DNA of 64,000 nucleotides, taken from NCBI GenBank assembly GCA_934899185.1, contig CAKXYI010000008.1, positions 1 to 64,000 of the forward strand, in the 5' to 3' direction. Shown here piece by piece: positions 7,863-17,700 of this stretch. Made by a program: the position numbers and the translations under genes. Source of the stretch: an uncultured Lachnospiraceae bacterium (lineage in GTDB: Bacteria; Bacillota; Clostridia; Lachnospirales; Lachnospiraceae). The stretch's first letter is position 1; each line of letters begins with the position of its first letter. Under the pieces are notes generated by a model. The model searched no databases and was not told the DNA's origin. It saw nothing but the letters and a program-made list of their open reading frames with translations.

Positions 7863-9041
7863 ATGCAGGAATTAGAATTAAAATATGGATGTAACCCAAA
7901 CCAGAAACCATCACGTATCTATATGGAAGAGGGCGAACTGCCGATTAAGGTGCTTTGTGGTAAGCCGGGCTACATCAATTTCTTGGATGCTTTCAACGGC
8001 TGGCAGTTAGTTAAGGAATTAAAGCGTGCAACAGGTCTTGCTGCAGCAACATCTTTTAAACATGTTTCTCCGGCGGGTGCAGCCGTAGGTCTGCCGCTTT
8101 CTGACGTTGAACGAAAGATCTATTGGGTAGACGATATGGATATGGATTTTACCCCGCTTGCCAATGCCTATGCCAGAGCCAGAGGTGCTGACCGTATGTC
8201 ATCTTTCGGTGATTTTATTTCCTTGTCTGATGTATGTGACAAGGCAACCGCACTTTTGATCAAGCGAGAGGTTTCTGACGGTGTCATCGCACCGGGCTAT
8301 ACGGATGAGGCTCTGGAGATATTAAAGCAAAAGAAAAAAGGCAATTATAATGTGATCGAGATCGACCCGGATTATGAGCCAAAGAAGATTGAGAGAAAAG
8401 AAGTCTTTGGTGTTACGTTTGAGCAGGGCAGAAATGAACTGGTCATTGATGATGACTTCTTTTCCAATCTTGTAACCGAAAATAAGGAACTTCCGGAACA
8501 GGCAAAGATCGATCTGGCACTTGCCATGATCACTTTGAAATACACGCAGTCCAATTCTGTATGTTATGCAAAGGATGGACAGGCAATTGGAATCGGTGCA
8601 GGCCAGCAGTCACGTATTCATTGTACACGTCTGGCAGGAAGCAAGGCAGATAACTGGTGGTTACGTCAGTCACCACAGGTACTTGGATTGCAGTTTGTAG
8701 ATGGTATCCGCCGTGCAGATCGCGATAATGCGATTGATCTTTACATTGGTGAAGATTATATGGATGTGCTTGCAGATGGTGCATGGGAAAATATCTTCAA
8801 AGTAAAACCGGAGGTCTTTACCAGAGAAGAAAAGAGAGCATGGCTGGATAAGAATACAGGAGTAGCACTTGGATCCGATGCGTTCTTCCCATTTGGAGAT
8901 AATATTGAGCGCGCACATAAGAGTGGCGTTTGCTATGTGGCACAGCCAGGCGGTTCTATCCGTGATGATCATGTAATTGCTACATGCAATAAATATGGTA
9001 TGACAATGACGTTTACCGGCATCCGTCTTTTCCATCACTAA
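7863..9041 (+). CDS. purH: AICAR formyltransferase (PurH lacking the IMP cyclohydrolase domain)
   Basis: 392 residues; transfers a formyl group from 10-formyl-THF to AICAR, giving FAICAR. The catalytic Lys66-His67 pair is in SFKHVSPAG. Later landmarks are HCTRLAGSKADNW, DAFFPFGDN and GGSIRDDHV, all of the AICARFT fold. Bifunctional PurH proteins are about 510-530 residues with an N-terminal MGS-like cyclohydrolase domain; that domain is missing here. Its activity is supplied by the preceding PurO-like gene. The ATG at 7863 follows GGGGACG. Confidence 0.95.
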   Translation: MQELELKYGCNPNQKPSRIYMEEGELPIKVLCGKPGYINFLDAFNGWQLVKELKRATGLAAATSFKHVSPAGAAVGLPLSDVERKIYWVDDMDMDFTPLANAYARARGADRMSSFGDFISLSDVCDKATALLIKREVSDGVIAPGYTDEALEILKQKKKGNYNVIEIDPDYEPKKIERKEVFGVTFEQGRNELVIDDDFFSNLVTENKELPEQAKIDLALAMITLKYTQSNSVCYAKDGQAIGIGAGQQSRIHCTRLAGSKADNWWLRQSPQVLGLQFVDGIRRADRDNAIDLYIGEDYMDVLADGAWENIFKVKPEVFTREEKRAWLDKNTGVALGSDAFFPFGDNIERAHKSGVCYVAQPGGSIRDDHVIATCNKYGMTMTFTGIRLFHH

Positions 9042-9047
9042 TATCAG

Positions 9048-9078
9048 TAGGGACCTTTTGCCATAGGGAGTGTCCCTA
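9048..9078 (+). terminator. Hairpin immediately after purH
   Basis: TAGGGAC (9048-9054) pairs with GTCCCTA (9072-9078) around a 17-base loop. No T-run follows. It precedes the stronger bidirectional terminator at 9095 and may protect the mRNA 3' end. Confidence 0.4.
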
Positions 9079-9094
9079 GTGGCTTGAAAGAGAG

Positions 9095-9129
9095 AAGGGT
9101 GGACCGTTGCTACAACGGTTCACCCTTTT
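9095..9129. terminator. Bidirectional terminator between convergent purH and tmcAL
   Basis: A 15-bp stem with one G.T wobble: left arm 9095-9109 (AAGGGTGGACCGTTG) pairs with 9113-9127, loop about 3 bases. T-rich sequence follows on both strands, so it can serve both convergent genes. Confidence 0.85.
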
Positions 9130-9130
9130 G

Positions 9131-10372
9131 TTATGAAAACTTTCTGGTGTATTCGTTCGGAAAAAACTGTCCGGTTTTATTGGAAAGCATCATGCGATGG
9201 ACATCCGATGCAAAGATGTCCCTATCCAGAAGATGCATGGCTTCCGGTGAGAGAAGTCCCTTGGCATTCTGGGGGCTTGTGATCAGAGGAACAGCCCCAT
9301 TTTTTTTGATCTGTTTTAATAAAGGACGACCATTATCTGAAAAACCTAAGATACGCAGATATGGCACCAGATCTTTTGCGCAAAGACCACAGGTATCGTT
9401 TGTCAGGAGCATATCCTGCTTTTTTATATCCAAGAGAATATGGCATAGAACGCGGGAGATCCTGCTATAGGCAAGATCTTTGGATTTTAAAAGTTGACAG
9501 AAAGAATGAAAACTTGCAAATAAATGTCGGTTCTGCAAGATTTTATTCGAAATATCAAAATTAGAATCGGCGATCTCTGTAAAGTCCTGCTTTCCCATCA
9601 ATGCATAGTGCAATAGAAGCGAAGTGTCATCTGCAAAAAGAAATTGCTCGTCATGGATCAATTCTTTCAAAGAAGCATGCAAGGCTTCCGGGATCTGGTC
9701 TAAAAGCAGGGCAAGTTCCTGGTCGCTCATCTGCGGATGACCTGCCAGAAAATGCCGGATGCCGGAGGCAGATGCCATGTCCCGCTCCAGAGATGTCTCG
9801 TGATAGCCGGCACCCTGTCTTTGCAGACAAAGAGGCGTCATGGCAGAACCTAAGCGGGAGAGTGCCCCCAGATATTCTATGGCTAAAATATTGTTGGGCT
9901 GGGCTAAGATCTCGGCATAGGCAGGATTTTCCAAGGCTTTTGCGCGAGCAGAGGCATAGGAAGATCCCTCCTGCAAAGCCTGGCGCAGGAGAGCCTGGTA
10001 GGCAGGTGATTCTTCTGACAGCCTGTCTGCAATATTTTTTAAAGTTGCAAGATCTGGACATTCGCTGCCGAATAAGAGGGTATCCACCAGCCCTGTATTT
10101 TGCAAAAGAGCAACACCACCGGTGGCAAAGACCTGGGCGCTGGCGGTCGCGTAGACGACCGGAAGTTCCAAGACCAGGTCGGCACCGCAGGCAAGGGCAT
10201 GGTCTGCCCGGCTGTACTTATCAAAAAGTGCCGGTGTGCCACGCTGGGTAAAAGGGCCGCTCATAGCGACGATCACATAGTCTGCGCCGAGCCTTTCTTT
10301 GGTATAGTGGATCTGATACGCGTGTCCTTTATGGAATGGATTGTATTCTGCAATGATGCCTACGACTTTCAT
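9131..10372 (-). CDS. tmcAL: tRNA(Met) cytidine acetate ligase
   Basis: 413 residues on the minus strand. I place the start at base 10372 (MKVVGIIAEYNPFHKGH) because AAGGAG precedes it; a 27-residue upstream extension in the same frame is not family-like. The N-terminal nucleotidyltransferase fold shows the HxGH-type motif HKGH (14-17) and MSGPFTQRG (about 37-45), then LACGADLVLELP. The family (formerly DUF795/YlbM) activates acetate with ATP to form N4-acetylcytidine at the wobble position of elongator tRNA-Met. Intact length. It stands alone, divergent from ackA, which makes acetyl phosphate from acetate. Confidence 0.93.
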   Translation of the reverse strand: MKVVGIIAEYNPFHKGHAYQIHYTKERLGADYVIVAMSGPFTQRGTPALFDKYSRADHALACGADLVLELPVVYATASAQVFATGGVALLQNTGLVDTLLFGSECPDLATLKNIADRLSEESPAYQALLRQALQEGSSYASARAKALENPAYAEILAQPNNILAIEYLGALSRLGSAMTPLCLQRQGAGYHETSLERDMASASGIRHFLAGHPQMSDQELALLLDQIPEALHASLKELIHDEQFLFADDTSLLLHYALMGKQDFTEIADSNFDISNKILQNRHLFASFHSFCQLLKSKDLAYSRISRVLCHILLDIKKQDMLLTNDTCGLCAKDLVPYLRILGFSDNGRPLLKQIKKNGAVPLITSPQNAKGLLSPEAMHLLDRDIFASDVHRMMLSNKTGQFFPNEYTRKFS

Positions 10373-10401
10373 GTATGGTCTCCTTGAAGATAAATGCAAT
10401 A

Positions 10402-10430
10402 TTGATATTAAAACGATAGCATAAAGGCAA
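10402..10430 (-). promoter_or_regulatory. Candidate tmcAL promoter
   Basis: Read on the minus strand: TTGCCT (10430-10425), 17 bases, TATCAA (10407-10402). It lies 30 bases upstream of the tmcAL start. Confidence 0.4.
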
Positions 10431-10497
10431 TCGGGCGACAAGCGACAAATCATATTCTGCTATGCAGATTGGACTGAAATAAATCCATACTGGTATC

Positions 10498-10526
10498 TTG
10501 TACCAAAAAATATTTGATAGTATAAT
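10498..10526 (+). promoter_or_regulatory. ackA promoter
   Basis: TTGTAC (10498-10503), 17-base spacer, perfect TATAAT (10521-10526). The leader contains a small TTGGG/CCCAA hairpin near 10536-10551 before the ackA ribosome site. Confidence 0.65.
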
Positions 10527-10582
10527 AAACTTAAATTTGGGCTTGCCCCAAGAAAAGGAAATAAGAAATGGAGAGATAAACG

Positions 10583-11779
10583 ATGAATATTTTAGTTATC
10601 AACTGTGGAAGTTCTTCTTTGAAGTATCAGCTCATTGATTCTGAAAGCGAATCTGTACTTGCAAAGGGACTATGTGAACGTATCGGTATTGACGGCAGAC
10701 TTGTATATCAGAAGACCGGTCTGGACAAGGAGATCACTGAGACAGATATGCCAACACATAAGCAGGCGATCCAACTTGTGATCGAGGCACTCATCAACGA
10801 CAAGACAGGCGCGCTCAAGAGCCTAGAGGAGATTGATGCCGTTGGACACCGTGTCGTACATGGCGGAGAGAAGTTCGCATCTTCCGTTGTACTGACTGAT
10901 GAGGTTTTAAAGACTATCGAAGAGTGTAATGATCTTGCACCGCTGCACAATCCGGCAAACCTGATCGGTATCAATGCCTGCAAGGAACTTATGCCAAACG
11001 TACCTATGGTGGGTGTTTTTGATACTGCTTTCCATCAGACTATGCCAAGAAAGGCTTATCTGTATGGTCTTCCATATGAATATTATGAGAAGTATGCAGT
11101 GAGACGTTATGGTTTCCATGGAACCAGCCATAGTTTCGTATCTAAGAGATGTGCAGAGTACTTAGATATGGATCTGAAAAATTCCAAGATCATCGTGGCA
11201 CACCTTGGAAACGGTGCATCTATCAGTGCTGTTTTAAACGGCGAGTGTGTAGATACTTCCATGGGACTGACTCCACTCGAAGGTCTTGTCATGGGAACCC
11301 GTTCCGGTGACATTGATCCTGCGATCATGGAGTTCATTGCAAAGAAAGAAAACTTAAACATCGAAGAGATGGTTACTGTATTAAATAAGAAGTCCGGTCT
11401 TTCCGGTATGACAAAGGGCGGATCCAGCGACTTCCGTGATTTGCAGGCTGAGATCAAGGCTGGCAACCAGTTGGCAGCAGACGCTGTTGAAGTATTCTGC
11501 TATCGTGTGGCAAAATACATCGGTTCTTATGTAGCAGCCATGAATGGTGTGGATGCCATCGCATTTACCGCCGGTATCGGTGAAAATGTTGCACTTGTTC
11601 GCCGCAAGGTATGTGAATACTTAGGTTACCTTGGTATCGCTATTGATGAGGAGACCAACCTTAAGACTTTTGGTGATGAAGTCACCTTATCTACACCGGA
11701 CAGCAAGGTTAAGGTGTGCGTGATCCCTACCAACGAAGAACTTGCTATTGCAAGAGAAACGGTAGCACTTGTAAAATAA
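10583..11779 (+). CDS. ackA: Acetate kinase
   Basis: 398 residues, the normal length. It interconverts acetate + ATP and acetyl phosphate + ADP, a substrate-level phosphorylation step in fermentation. The ASKHA-fold landmarks are present: NCGSSSLKYQL at the start, GHRVVHGGEKF, GFHGTSHSFV, and HLGNGASISA for nucleotide binding. The usual partner pta (phosphotransacetylase) is not adjacent, so the pathway genes are split or another acyltransferase is used. It has its own strong promoter, and the next gene has another, so it is probably monocistronic. Confidence 0.98.
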   Translation: MNILVINCGSSSLKYQLIDSESESVLAKGLCERIGIDGRLVYQKTGLDKEITETDMPTHKQAIQLVIEALINDKTGALKSLEEIDAVGHRVVHGGEKFASSVVLTDEVLKTIEECNDLAPLHNPANLIGINACKELMPNVPMVGVFDTAFHQTMPRKAYLYGLPYEYYEKYAVRRYGFHGTSHSFVSKRCAEYLDMDLKNSKIIVAHLGNGASISAVLNGECVDTSMGLTPLEGLVMGTRSGDIDPAIMEFIAKKENLNIEEMVTVLNKKSGLSGMTKGGSSDFRDLQAEIKAGNQLAADAVEVFCYRVAKYIGSYVAAMNGVDAIAFTAGIGENVALVRRKVCEYLGYLGIAIDEETNLKTFGDEVTLSTPDSKVKVCVIPTNEELAIARETVALVK

Positions 11780-11799
11780 GAAATAGGGCGAAAAAGTTG

Positions 11800-11828
11800 T
11801 TGACAAGCGCCTGACGTCTATGTATAAT
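11800..11828 (+). promoter_or_regulatory. Perfect consensus promoter for yceD-rpmF
   Basis: TTGACA (11800-11805), exactly 17 bases, TATAAT (11823-11828): fully consensus sigma-A boxes at optimal spacing, 25 bases before the yceD start. This fits the high demand for ribosomal protein L32. Confidence 0.85.
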
Positions 11829-11853
11829 AGTTTGAGTGTGAATAGGAGAGACT

Positions 11854-12378
11854 ATGAAGTTTGATATTTTAGATGTCATTTCTACAGCCGATAAGAAACG
11901 GGAGATACCTGTTACAACAGAGATGTCAGAAGTTTCTGTGAGCGGAGGCAGATTTCCTATTACCGACATTAAGCCATTCAGTATATGTCTGACAAATGAT
12001 AACAATAAGCAATTATTGATTTCAGGTGACACTACTCTGGATGTGGTAGTTCCGTGTGACCGATGTCTGTCTGATGTCGATGTGACACTACAGATTGCCA
12101 TTGATCGCAAGGTCATGCTTGCAGATGGTCATGTGCAGTTTGCAGAGGATGAGGAAAATACCTTTCTGGAGGAACATGAGTTAGATGTTGACAGACTGAT
12201 TTATGACGAAATCTTGGTGAACTGGCCGACAAAAGTCTTGTGCAAGGATGATTGCAAGGGTATATGCCCGGTGTGTGGTCAGAATTTGAACCAGCAGGAC
12301 TGCGGATGTGATCGTCAGGTAATAGATCCAAGAATGGCAAAGTTCCAAGATATCTTTAATGAATTTAAGGAGGTGTGA
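11854..12378 (+). CDS. yceD: YceD/DUF177 family protein
   Basis: 174 residues. This family sits directly before rpmF in many bacteria. In E. coli and plants, members are linked to 23S rRNA processing or accumulation. Visible features: Cys pair in CDRCL (a CxxC-like site around residue 70), and a C-terminal Cys cluster CKDDCKGICPVCGQ plus CGC, which could bind zinc. ATG 11854 follows AGGAGAG. The stop codon is 6 bases before rpmF. No frameshift or truncation is seen. Confidence 0.88.
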   Translation: MKFDILDVISTADKKREIPVTTEMSEVSVSGGRFPITDIKPFSICLTNDNNKQLLISGDTTLDVVVPCDRCLSDVDVTLQIAIDRKVMLADGHVQFAEDEENTFLEEHELDVDRLIYDEILVNWPTKVLCKDDCKGICPVCGQNLNQQDCGCDRQVIDPRMAKFQDIFNEFKEV

Positions 12379-12384
12379 CCCGAT

Positions 12385-12564
12385 ATGTCAATTTGTCCAA
12401 AGAATAAGTCTTCTAAGGGTAGAAGAGATAAGAGAAGAGCAAACTGGAAGATGACAGCTCCTACATTAGTAAAATGTAGCAAGTGTGGAGAGTTAATGGT
12501 TCCACATAGAGTTTGTAAGAACTGCGGTTCCTACAATAAGAAAGAGATCATCGCTCAGGACTAA
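12385..12564 (+). CDS. rpmF: 50S ribosomal protein L32
   Basis: 59 residues, found by translating the short gap after yceD. The start MSICPKNKSSKGRRDKRRA matches the basic L32 N-terminus, although most homologues read MAVPK. A zinc-ribbon CSKCGE (residues 31-36) and CKNCG (44-48) shows this is the zinc-binding C+ paralogue. ATG 12385 follows AAGGAGGTG at 12368-12376. It is followed by a strong terminator, so yceD-rpmF is a complete transcription unit. Confidence 0.96.
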   Translation: MSICPKNKSSKGRRDKRRANWKMTAPTLVKCSKCGELMVPHRVCKNCGSYNKKEIIAQD

Positions 12565-12574
12565 GATGAAACAT

Positions 12575-12606
12575 GAGGCTTTCCTATCGGAAAGCCTTAT
12601 TTTTTG
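12575..12606 (+). terminator. Terminator after rpmF
   Basis: AGGCTTTCC (12576-12584) pairs with GGAAAGCCT (12589-12597), a 4-base loop, then TATTTTTT. Confidence 0.92.
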
Positions 12607-12630
12607 CTCTTTTTTCGGGGAGATTTGGTG

Positions 12631-12659
12631 TTGATTTATAGGTGCACTTATAGTATATT
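12631..12659 (+). promoter_or_regulatory. plsX promoter
   Basis: TTGATT (12631-12636), 17 bases, TATATT (12654-12659), 41 bases before the plsX start. No FapR-type inverted repeat is obvious around it. Confidence 0.6.
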
Positions 12660-12700
12660 TTTCTTATGATGCATTTTTATGCATAGGAGGAAGGCGTATC

Positions 12701-13720
12701 ATGGATAATATAAAAGTCGTAGCCGTAGATGCTATGGGCGGTGATAACGCGCCGGTTGAGATTGTCAAGGGATGTGTAGAGGCAGTCAAGGAGAGAGACG
12801 ACATCAAAGTCCTTTTGGTAGGGCTTGCGGATGTGGTCAGAACCGAACTTGCAAAATACTCCTATCCGACAGATCGTATCGAGGTCGTACCGGCAAGTCA
12901 GGTGATCGAGACAGCAGAACCGCCGGTTATGGCAATACGCAAAAAGAAAGATTCATCGATCGTTGTGGCACTCAAACTGGTCAAGGAGGGCAAGGCGGAT
13001 GGTTTTGTTTCCGCAGGCAGTTCCGGAGCAGTCTTAGTGGGCGGACAAGTGATCGTTGGCAAGATCAAGGGTGTAGAACGAGCACCTTTGGCACCACTGA
13101 TCCCGACCAAGAAAGGGGTATCGCTTCTGATCGATTGCGGTGCCAATGTGGATGCGAGATCTTCCCATCTGGTTCAGTTTGCGCGTATGGGATCGATCTA
13201 CATGGAGCATGTCGTAGGTGTCCCGAATCCCAAGGTTGCCATTGTTAATATTGGTGCTGAGGAAGAAAAAGGAAATGCTTTGGTCAAGGAGACCTATCCT
13301 TTATTAAAAGAATGCAAGGACATAAATTTTATAGGAAGCATTGAGGCGAGAGATATTCCGTCGGGCGCGGCTGATGTCATTGTCTGTGAGGCATTTGTTG
13401 GCAATGTGATCTTGAAGTTATACGAGGGACTCAGTTCGACTTTGATCGGCGTGATCAAGACTGGTCTGATGAGCACCCTGAGGAGCAAGATCGGAGCAGC
13501 GCTGGCTTTGCCGGCTTTGAAGAATACCTTAAAGGCATTTGATGCATCTGCATATGGCGGAGCACCGCTGTTGGGCTTGAAAGGATTGGTCGTTAAGACG
13601 CACGGGAGTTCCAAGGCGAAAGAGGTCAAAAATTCAATTATTCAATGTGTGTCCTTTAAAGAACAGGATATTAGTGGTAAAATACAAGCAAACATTTGCG
13701 TGGGAGATAAGACAGAATAG
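12701..13720 (+). CDS. plsX: Phosphate acyltransferase PlsX
   Basis: 339 residues. It converts acyl-ACP and phosphate into acyl phosphate, the donor for PlsY (gene at 33482). The N-terminus VVAVDAMGGDNAP is diagnostic, with later SAGSSGAVL and GVSLLIDCGANVD. Peripheral to the inner face of the membrane. ATG 12701 follows AGGAGGAAGG. It is followed after 15 bases by acpP, supplying the acyl carrier in the same operon, the classic Firmicute arrangement. Confidence 0.97.
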   Translation: MDNIKVVAVDAMGGDNAPVEIVKGCVEAVKERDDIKVLLVGLADVVRTELAKYSYPTDRIEVVPASQVIETAEPPVMAIRKKKDSSIVVALKLVKEGKADGFVSAGSSGAVLVGGQVIVGKIKGVERAPLAPLIPTKKGVSLLIDCGANVDARSSHLVQFARMGSIYMEHVVGVPNPKVAIVNIGAEEEKGNALVKETYPLLKECKDINFIGSIEARDIPSGAADVIVCEAFVGNVILKLYEGLSSTLIGVIKTGLMSTLRSKIGAALALPALKNTLKAFDASAYGGAPLLGLKGLVVKTHGSSKAKEVKNSIIQCVSFKEQDISGKIQANICVGDKTE

Positions 13721-13735
13721 AGGAGGTAATTCGAG

Positions 13736-13966
13736 ATGGAATTAGAAATGCTGAGAAAGGTCATTGCTGAGGTCTTGAATGTAGATCAGGCAGAGATCAC
13801 AATGGATACTACATTTGTGGATGATCTTGGAGCAGATTCACTTGATGTTTTCCAGATTATTATGGGAATTGAAGAAGAACTTGACATTGAAGTGAATGTA
13901 GAAGAGGCTGAAAAGATCGTGACCGTCGGCGATGCTGTAGAATTGATCAAAAAGACGGTTGGTTAA
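13736..13966 (+). CDS. acpP: Acyl carrier protein
   Basis: 76 residues, acidic four-helix protein. The phosphopantetheine attachment serine is Ser35 in GADSLDVFQ. It carries growing acyl chains in fatty-acid synthesis and donates them to PlsX. AGGAGG at 13721-13726 supports ATG 13736. A terminator follows, but it may be leaky because rnc starts just after it. Confidence 0.97.
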   Translation: MELEMLRKVIAEVLNVDQAEITMDTTFVDDLGADSLDVFQIIMGIEEELDIEVNVEEAEKIVTVGDAVELIKKTVG

Positions 13967-13987
13967 TCGGACAGAATGTTAGATGAC

Positions 13988-14012
13988 AAAAGCCCTTGAT
14001 TCAAGGGCTTTT
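13988..14012 (+). terminator. Terminator between acpP and rnc
   Basis: An 11-bp perfect stem, AAAAGCCCTTG (13988-13998) with CAAGGGCTTTT (14002-14012), 3-base loop, T-rich 3' arm. It lies only 20 bases before the rnc start, so readthrough probably sets the rnc level. Confidence 0.8.
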
Positions 14013-14032
14013 GCTCTGTTAAGGAGAAAAAA

Positions 14033-14731
14033 GTGAAGACAATAAAAGAGTTTCAGGAAGTAATAGGATATGAGTTTGAAAACGAAAGTTTATTGCGCCA
14101 GGCACTGACCCACAGTTCTTATGCTAATGAGAAGCATATGAAAAAGTTATCCGACAACGAACGGTTGGAATTTCTGGGTGATGCGGTGCTTGAGGCTGTT
14201 TCCAGTGAATTTTTGTTTTTGAATTATAGGGATCTGCCGGAAGGAGATCTTACAAGACTTCGTGCAAGTATGGTCTGTGAACCGACCCTTGCCTATTGTA
14301 CCAAAGAGATCGATCTGGGATCTTATATCTATCTGGGCAAAGGCGAGGACATGACAGGGGGCAGGACCCGCAAATCTGTCTTATCAGATGCCTTGGAGGC
14401 AGTGATTGGTGCTATCTTTTTGGATGGTGGATTTGATACTGCCAAAGCCTTTGTTCTCCGTTATATTATGACGGATATTGAGCACAAGCGCATGTTTTAT
14501 GACAGCAAGACTATTTTACAGGAAGTGTGTCAGGCAAAGTTCCGCCAGAATGTGACTTATCATCTTCTGGGAGAGAGCGGACCGGATCATGCCAAAGTAT
14601 TCCATGTGGATGTGACAGTAGGAGATCAGAAATTAGGTGACGGCAGCGGCGGTACGAAAAAGGCGGCCGAGCAGGAAGCCGCTTATCATGGGCTCTTGTA
14701 CTTAAAGCAGCGGGAGAGTCAGGACAAATAG
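14033..14731 (+). CDS. rnc: Ribonuclease III
   Basis: 232 residues; GTG start at 14033 with AAGGAG at 14021-14026. Cleaves double-stranded RNA in rRNA and mRNA maturation. The signature NERLEFLGDAV is at 42-52 with metal ligands Glu46 and Asp50; the second acidic set is Asp119/Glu122 in DALEAVIGA. A C-terminal double-stranded RNA-binding domain spans about 155-232 (GGTKKAAEQEAA). Conserved neighbour of acpP and smc. The large hairpin at 58.8 kb, if transcribed, would be an obvious substrate type; this is speculation. Confidence 0.97.
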   Translation: MKTIKEFQEVIGYEFENESLLRQALTHSSYANEKHMKKLSDNERLEFLGDAVLEAVSSEFLFLNYRDLPEGDLTRLRASMVCEPTLAYCTKEIDLGSYIYLGKGEDMTGGRTRKSVLSDALEAVIGAIFLDGGFDTAKAFVLRYIMTDIEHKRMFYDSKTILQEVCQAKFRQNVTYHLLGESGPDHAKVFHVDVTVGDQKLGDGSGGTKKAAEQEAAYHGLLYLKQRESQDK

Positions 14732-14750
14732 AAAGTTTTTGGGGAAGAAT

Positions 14751-17700
14751 ATGTATTTAAAAAGCATTGAAATGTATGGATTCAAGTCCTTCGCAAATAA
14801 GATCGTATTTGATTTTCATAATGGCATCACTGGCATTGTAGGACCGAATGGTAGTGGAAAAAGTAATGTTTCTGATGCGGTCCGCTGGGTACTGGGTGAA
14901 CAGAGTGCCAAGCAGTTGCGCGGTGCGAGCATGCAGGATGTTATCTTTGCAGGAACAGAGAACCGTAAGCCACTCAGTTACGCTTATGTAGCGATCACGA
15001 TGGACAACTCGGATCATCTGCTTCCAATTGATTATGAGGAAGTGACGATTGCCAGACGCGTCTACCGTTCGGGCGAGAGTGAATACCTGCTCAACGGTTC
15101 GCCTTGCCGTCTGAAAGATGTCAATGAACTTTTCTATGATACCGGTATCGGGAAGGAAGGTTATTCCATCATTGGTCAGGGTCAGATCGAGCGGATCCTG
15201 AGCGGCAAGCCGGAGGAGCGCCGTGAACTTTTTGACGAGGCAGTTGGCATTGTGAAGTTTAAAAAGCGCAAAGCGGCAACGGTCAAAAAACTGGAACATG
15301 AGCGGGAAAATCTGGTGCGCGTCAATGATATTTTATCCGAATTGGAGCGTCAGGTAGGACCTTTGGAGCGTCAGGCAGAGAATGCCAAACTCTTCTTAAA
15401 GAAAAAAGAGGAATTAAAGGCTTTAGAAGTCAACATGTTTTTGCTTGAGATCCAGGATATGAACCGACGTCTGACAGAAATTGAGAAAAATTATCAGATC
15501 GCCGAAACACAGATGACGGAAAATAAGGACAAGCAGGAAAAGATCAAGGAACAGTACGCATCACTGGAAGAAGGCTTAAATGCCATGGATGAGCAGATCC
15601 AGGGGATCCGTGAGGAACAGAGCAATACAACGCTCATGAAGGGCAAACTGGAAAACCAGATCCGCATTTTGGAAGAACAGATCCGTTTTGCGGAGAGTGC
15701 GGATGAGAACCTTTCGGAGAGAAAGGGAACCTTAGAGGCGGAAAAGAAAGAATATATCCGGCAAAAAGATGCCTACGAGACAGAAAAAAACCAGTTGCAG
15801 GAGCAGTTGGAAGAAGTGGAAAGGCGTCTTGCTTCTGTGCGCAAGTTCAATGATGACTTGCAGGCGGACATCAAGAAATACACGGATGGAATTGAGCAGA
15901 ATAATCAGGCTATGATGGAACTCTTAAATAGCAAGGGAACCATCCAATCCAAAGAACAGCGTCTGGATACCATGTTGGAGCAGATCAATATCCGCAAGGC
16001 ACAACTCAACCAGCGGCTCTTACAGCGTAAGACAGAGGAAGAGGATCTGAATGAAAGACTGGAGCGTTGCCAGAAGGAATACAAAGATGCCAAGTCTGCC
16101 TTGGATGCCAGCAAGCATAAGGAAGAAGAATATGGACATAAGGCGGTCGAGTGGAAGAACAAGCGCAGAGAAGCCCAGAACCGTCTGACAAGCAGTCAGG
16201 ATGACTATAATAAATTATCTTCCAAGTTGGAGGCTTTAAAGAATATTGCTGAGCGCTATGACGGCTATGGCAACAGTATCCGCAAGGTCATGGAGCAAAA
16301 GGATAACAATCCGGGCATTATCGGTGTTGTTTCCGATCTGATCCATGTAGAGAAAAAGTATGAGATTGCCATTGAGACGGCACTTAGCGGTAATATCCAG
16401 AATATTGTGACCAAGGACGAGGCGACCGCCAAAAAGATGATCACTTATCTGAAAGAAAATCGTCTTGGACGTGCGACTTTCCTGCCATTGACCAGCGTTT
16501 CCGGCAAGGGCTTTGCTAAGGATAAGAGCATTCTATCCGATACGGGTGTGCTGGGACTTGCCAACGAATTGGTGGAGGCAGATGCCGAATACGCCAATGT
16601 CCTTTCTTATCTGTTGGGACGTGTGATCGTGGTTGATACTGTAGATCATGGTATCGCTCTGGCAAAGAAGAACCACTATTCTTTACATATTGTTACACTT
16701 GAAGGCGAGTATTTCAGTCCGGGCGGATCCCTTTCCGGCGGACGTTTCAAGAACAACAGCAATCTCTTAGGAAGAAACCGTGAGATTGATGATCTGGAAA
16801 AGAAACTGGCATCCTTACGGGATGAAAAAAAGGCGGCAAAGGACCGCATCGCAGAGATTGAGACCGCACAGGCACTCTTGGAGGCAGATCGCGAAGAAAA
16901 CCGCAGCGAAATGGAGCAAAATGCACTTGCCTGCAACACGGCGCAGATTCATTTGCAACGTGTGCAGGAGCAGAAGTCCGAAAGTCAGAATGCTTTCTCC
17001 AGTCTGAATACCGAAAGCGAGGAGATGGAGCGTCAGTTGCGTGACATCGCTGCCGGCAAGAAAGAGATCGAGCGCGAACGCACCGAGGCTGCCCAAAAGG
17101 AACAATTCTTAAAAGAGCAGACCAAGGAATACCAGAAACTTTTGGATGAAAAGACCTATATGGAGACATCGGCAGCCCGCAATGTTTCCGAGGCACAGAT
17201 CGAAGAAGCCAGTGCCAGACAAAAAGTTGCTTTTGTCATGGAAAACTGTCAGCGTGTCGCAAGCGAGATCGAGAAGAAGGATGCCGATATCGTACGCTTG
17301 GTAGAGGAAGCCAAGAATGGAAAGGAAGATGCCAATAAAAAACGCGGCGATATTGAGGAGATTAAAAAGACCATGATCGCCAGCGATGATAATTTTGCGG
17401 CACTGGAAAAACGTCTGAAAGATGCCTTGAAACAAAAGGATGCCATGAACCAGGAATACAAGGGATTTTTTGGACAGAGAGAAGAGATCGCAGACCGTAT
17501 CTCTGCTTTGGATAAAGAAATCTACCGCTTGAATTCACAGCGCGAAAAGTTGGAAGAAGCCATAAATTATCAGAACACCTATATGTGGGAAGAATATGAA
17601 CTGACCCAGCGTGGTGCAGAAAAACTCCGGGATCCGGAATATGATAATTTGGAGGAGATGCGAAGAGCGACATCCGGGGTTAAGGATGAGATCCGTCGTA

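Noticed and set aside
9601..10251. 216-codon plus-strand frame opposite tmcAL
   Set aside because: Antisense shadow of a well-conserved tmcAL; Arg/Pro/Gly-rich with no family signal.
16747..17196. 149-codon minus-strand frame in smc
   Set aside because: Antisense to the coiled-coil region; composition mirrors the smc codon bias.
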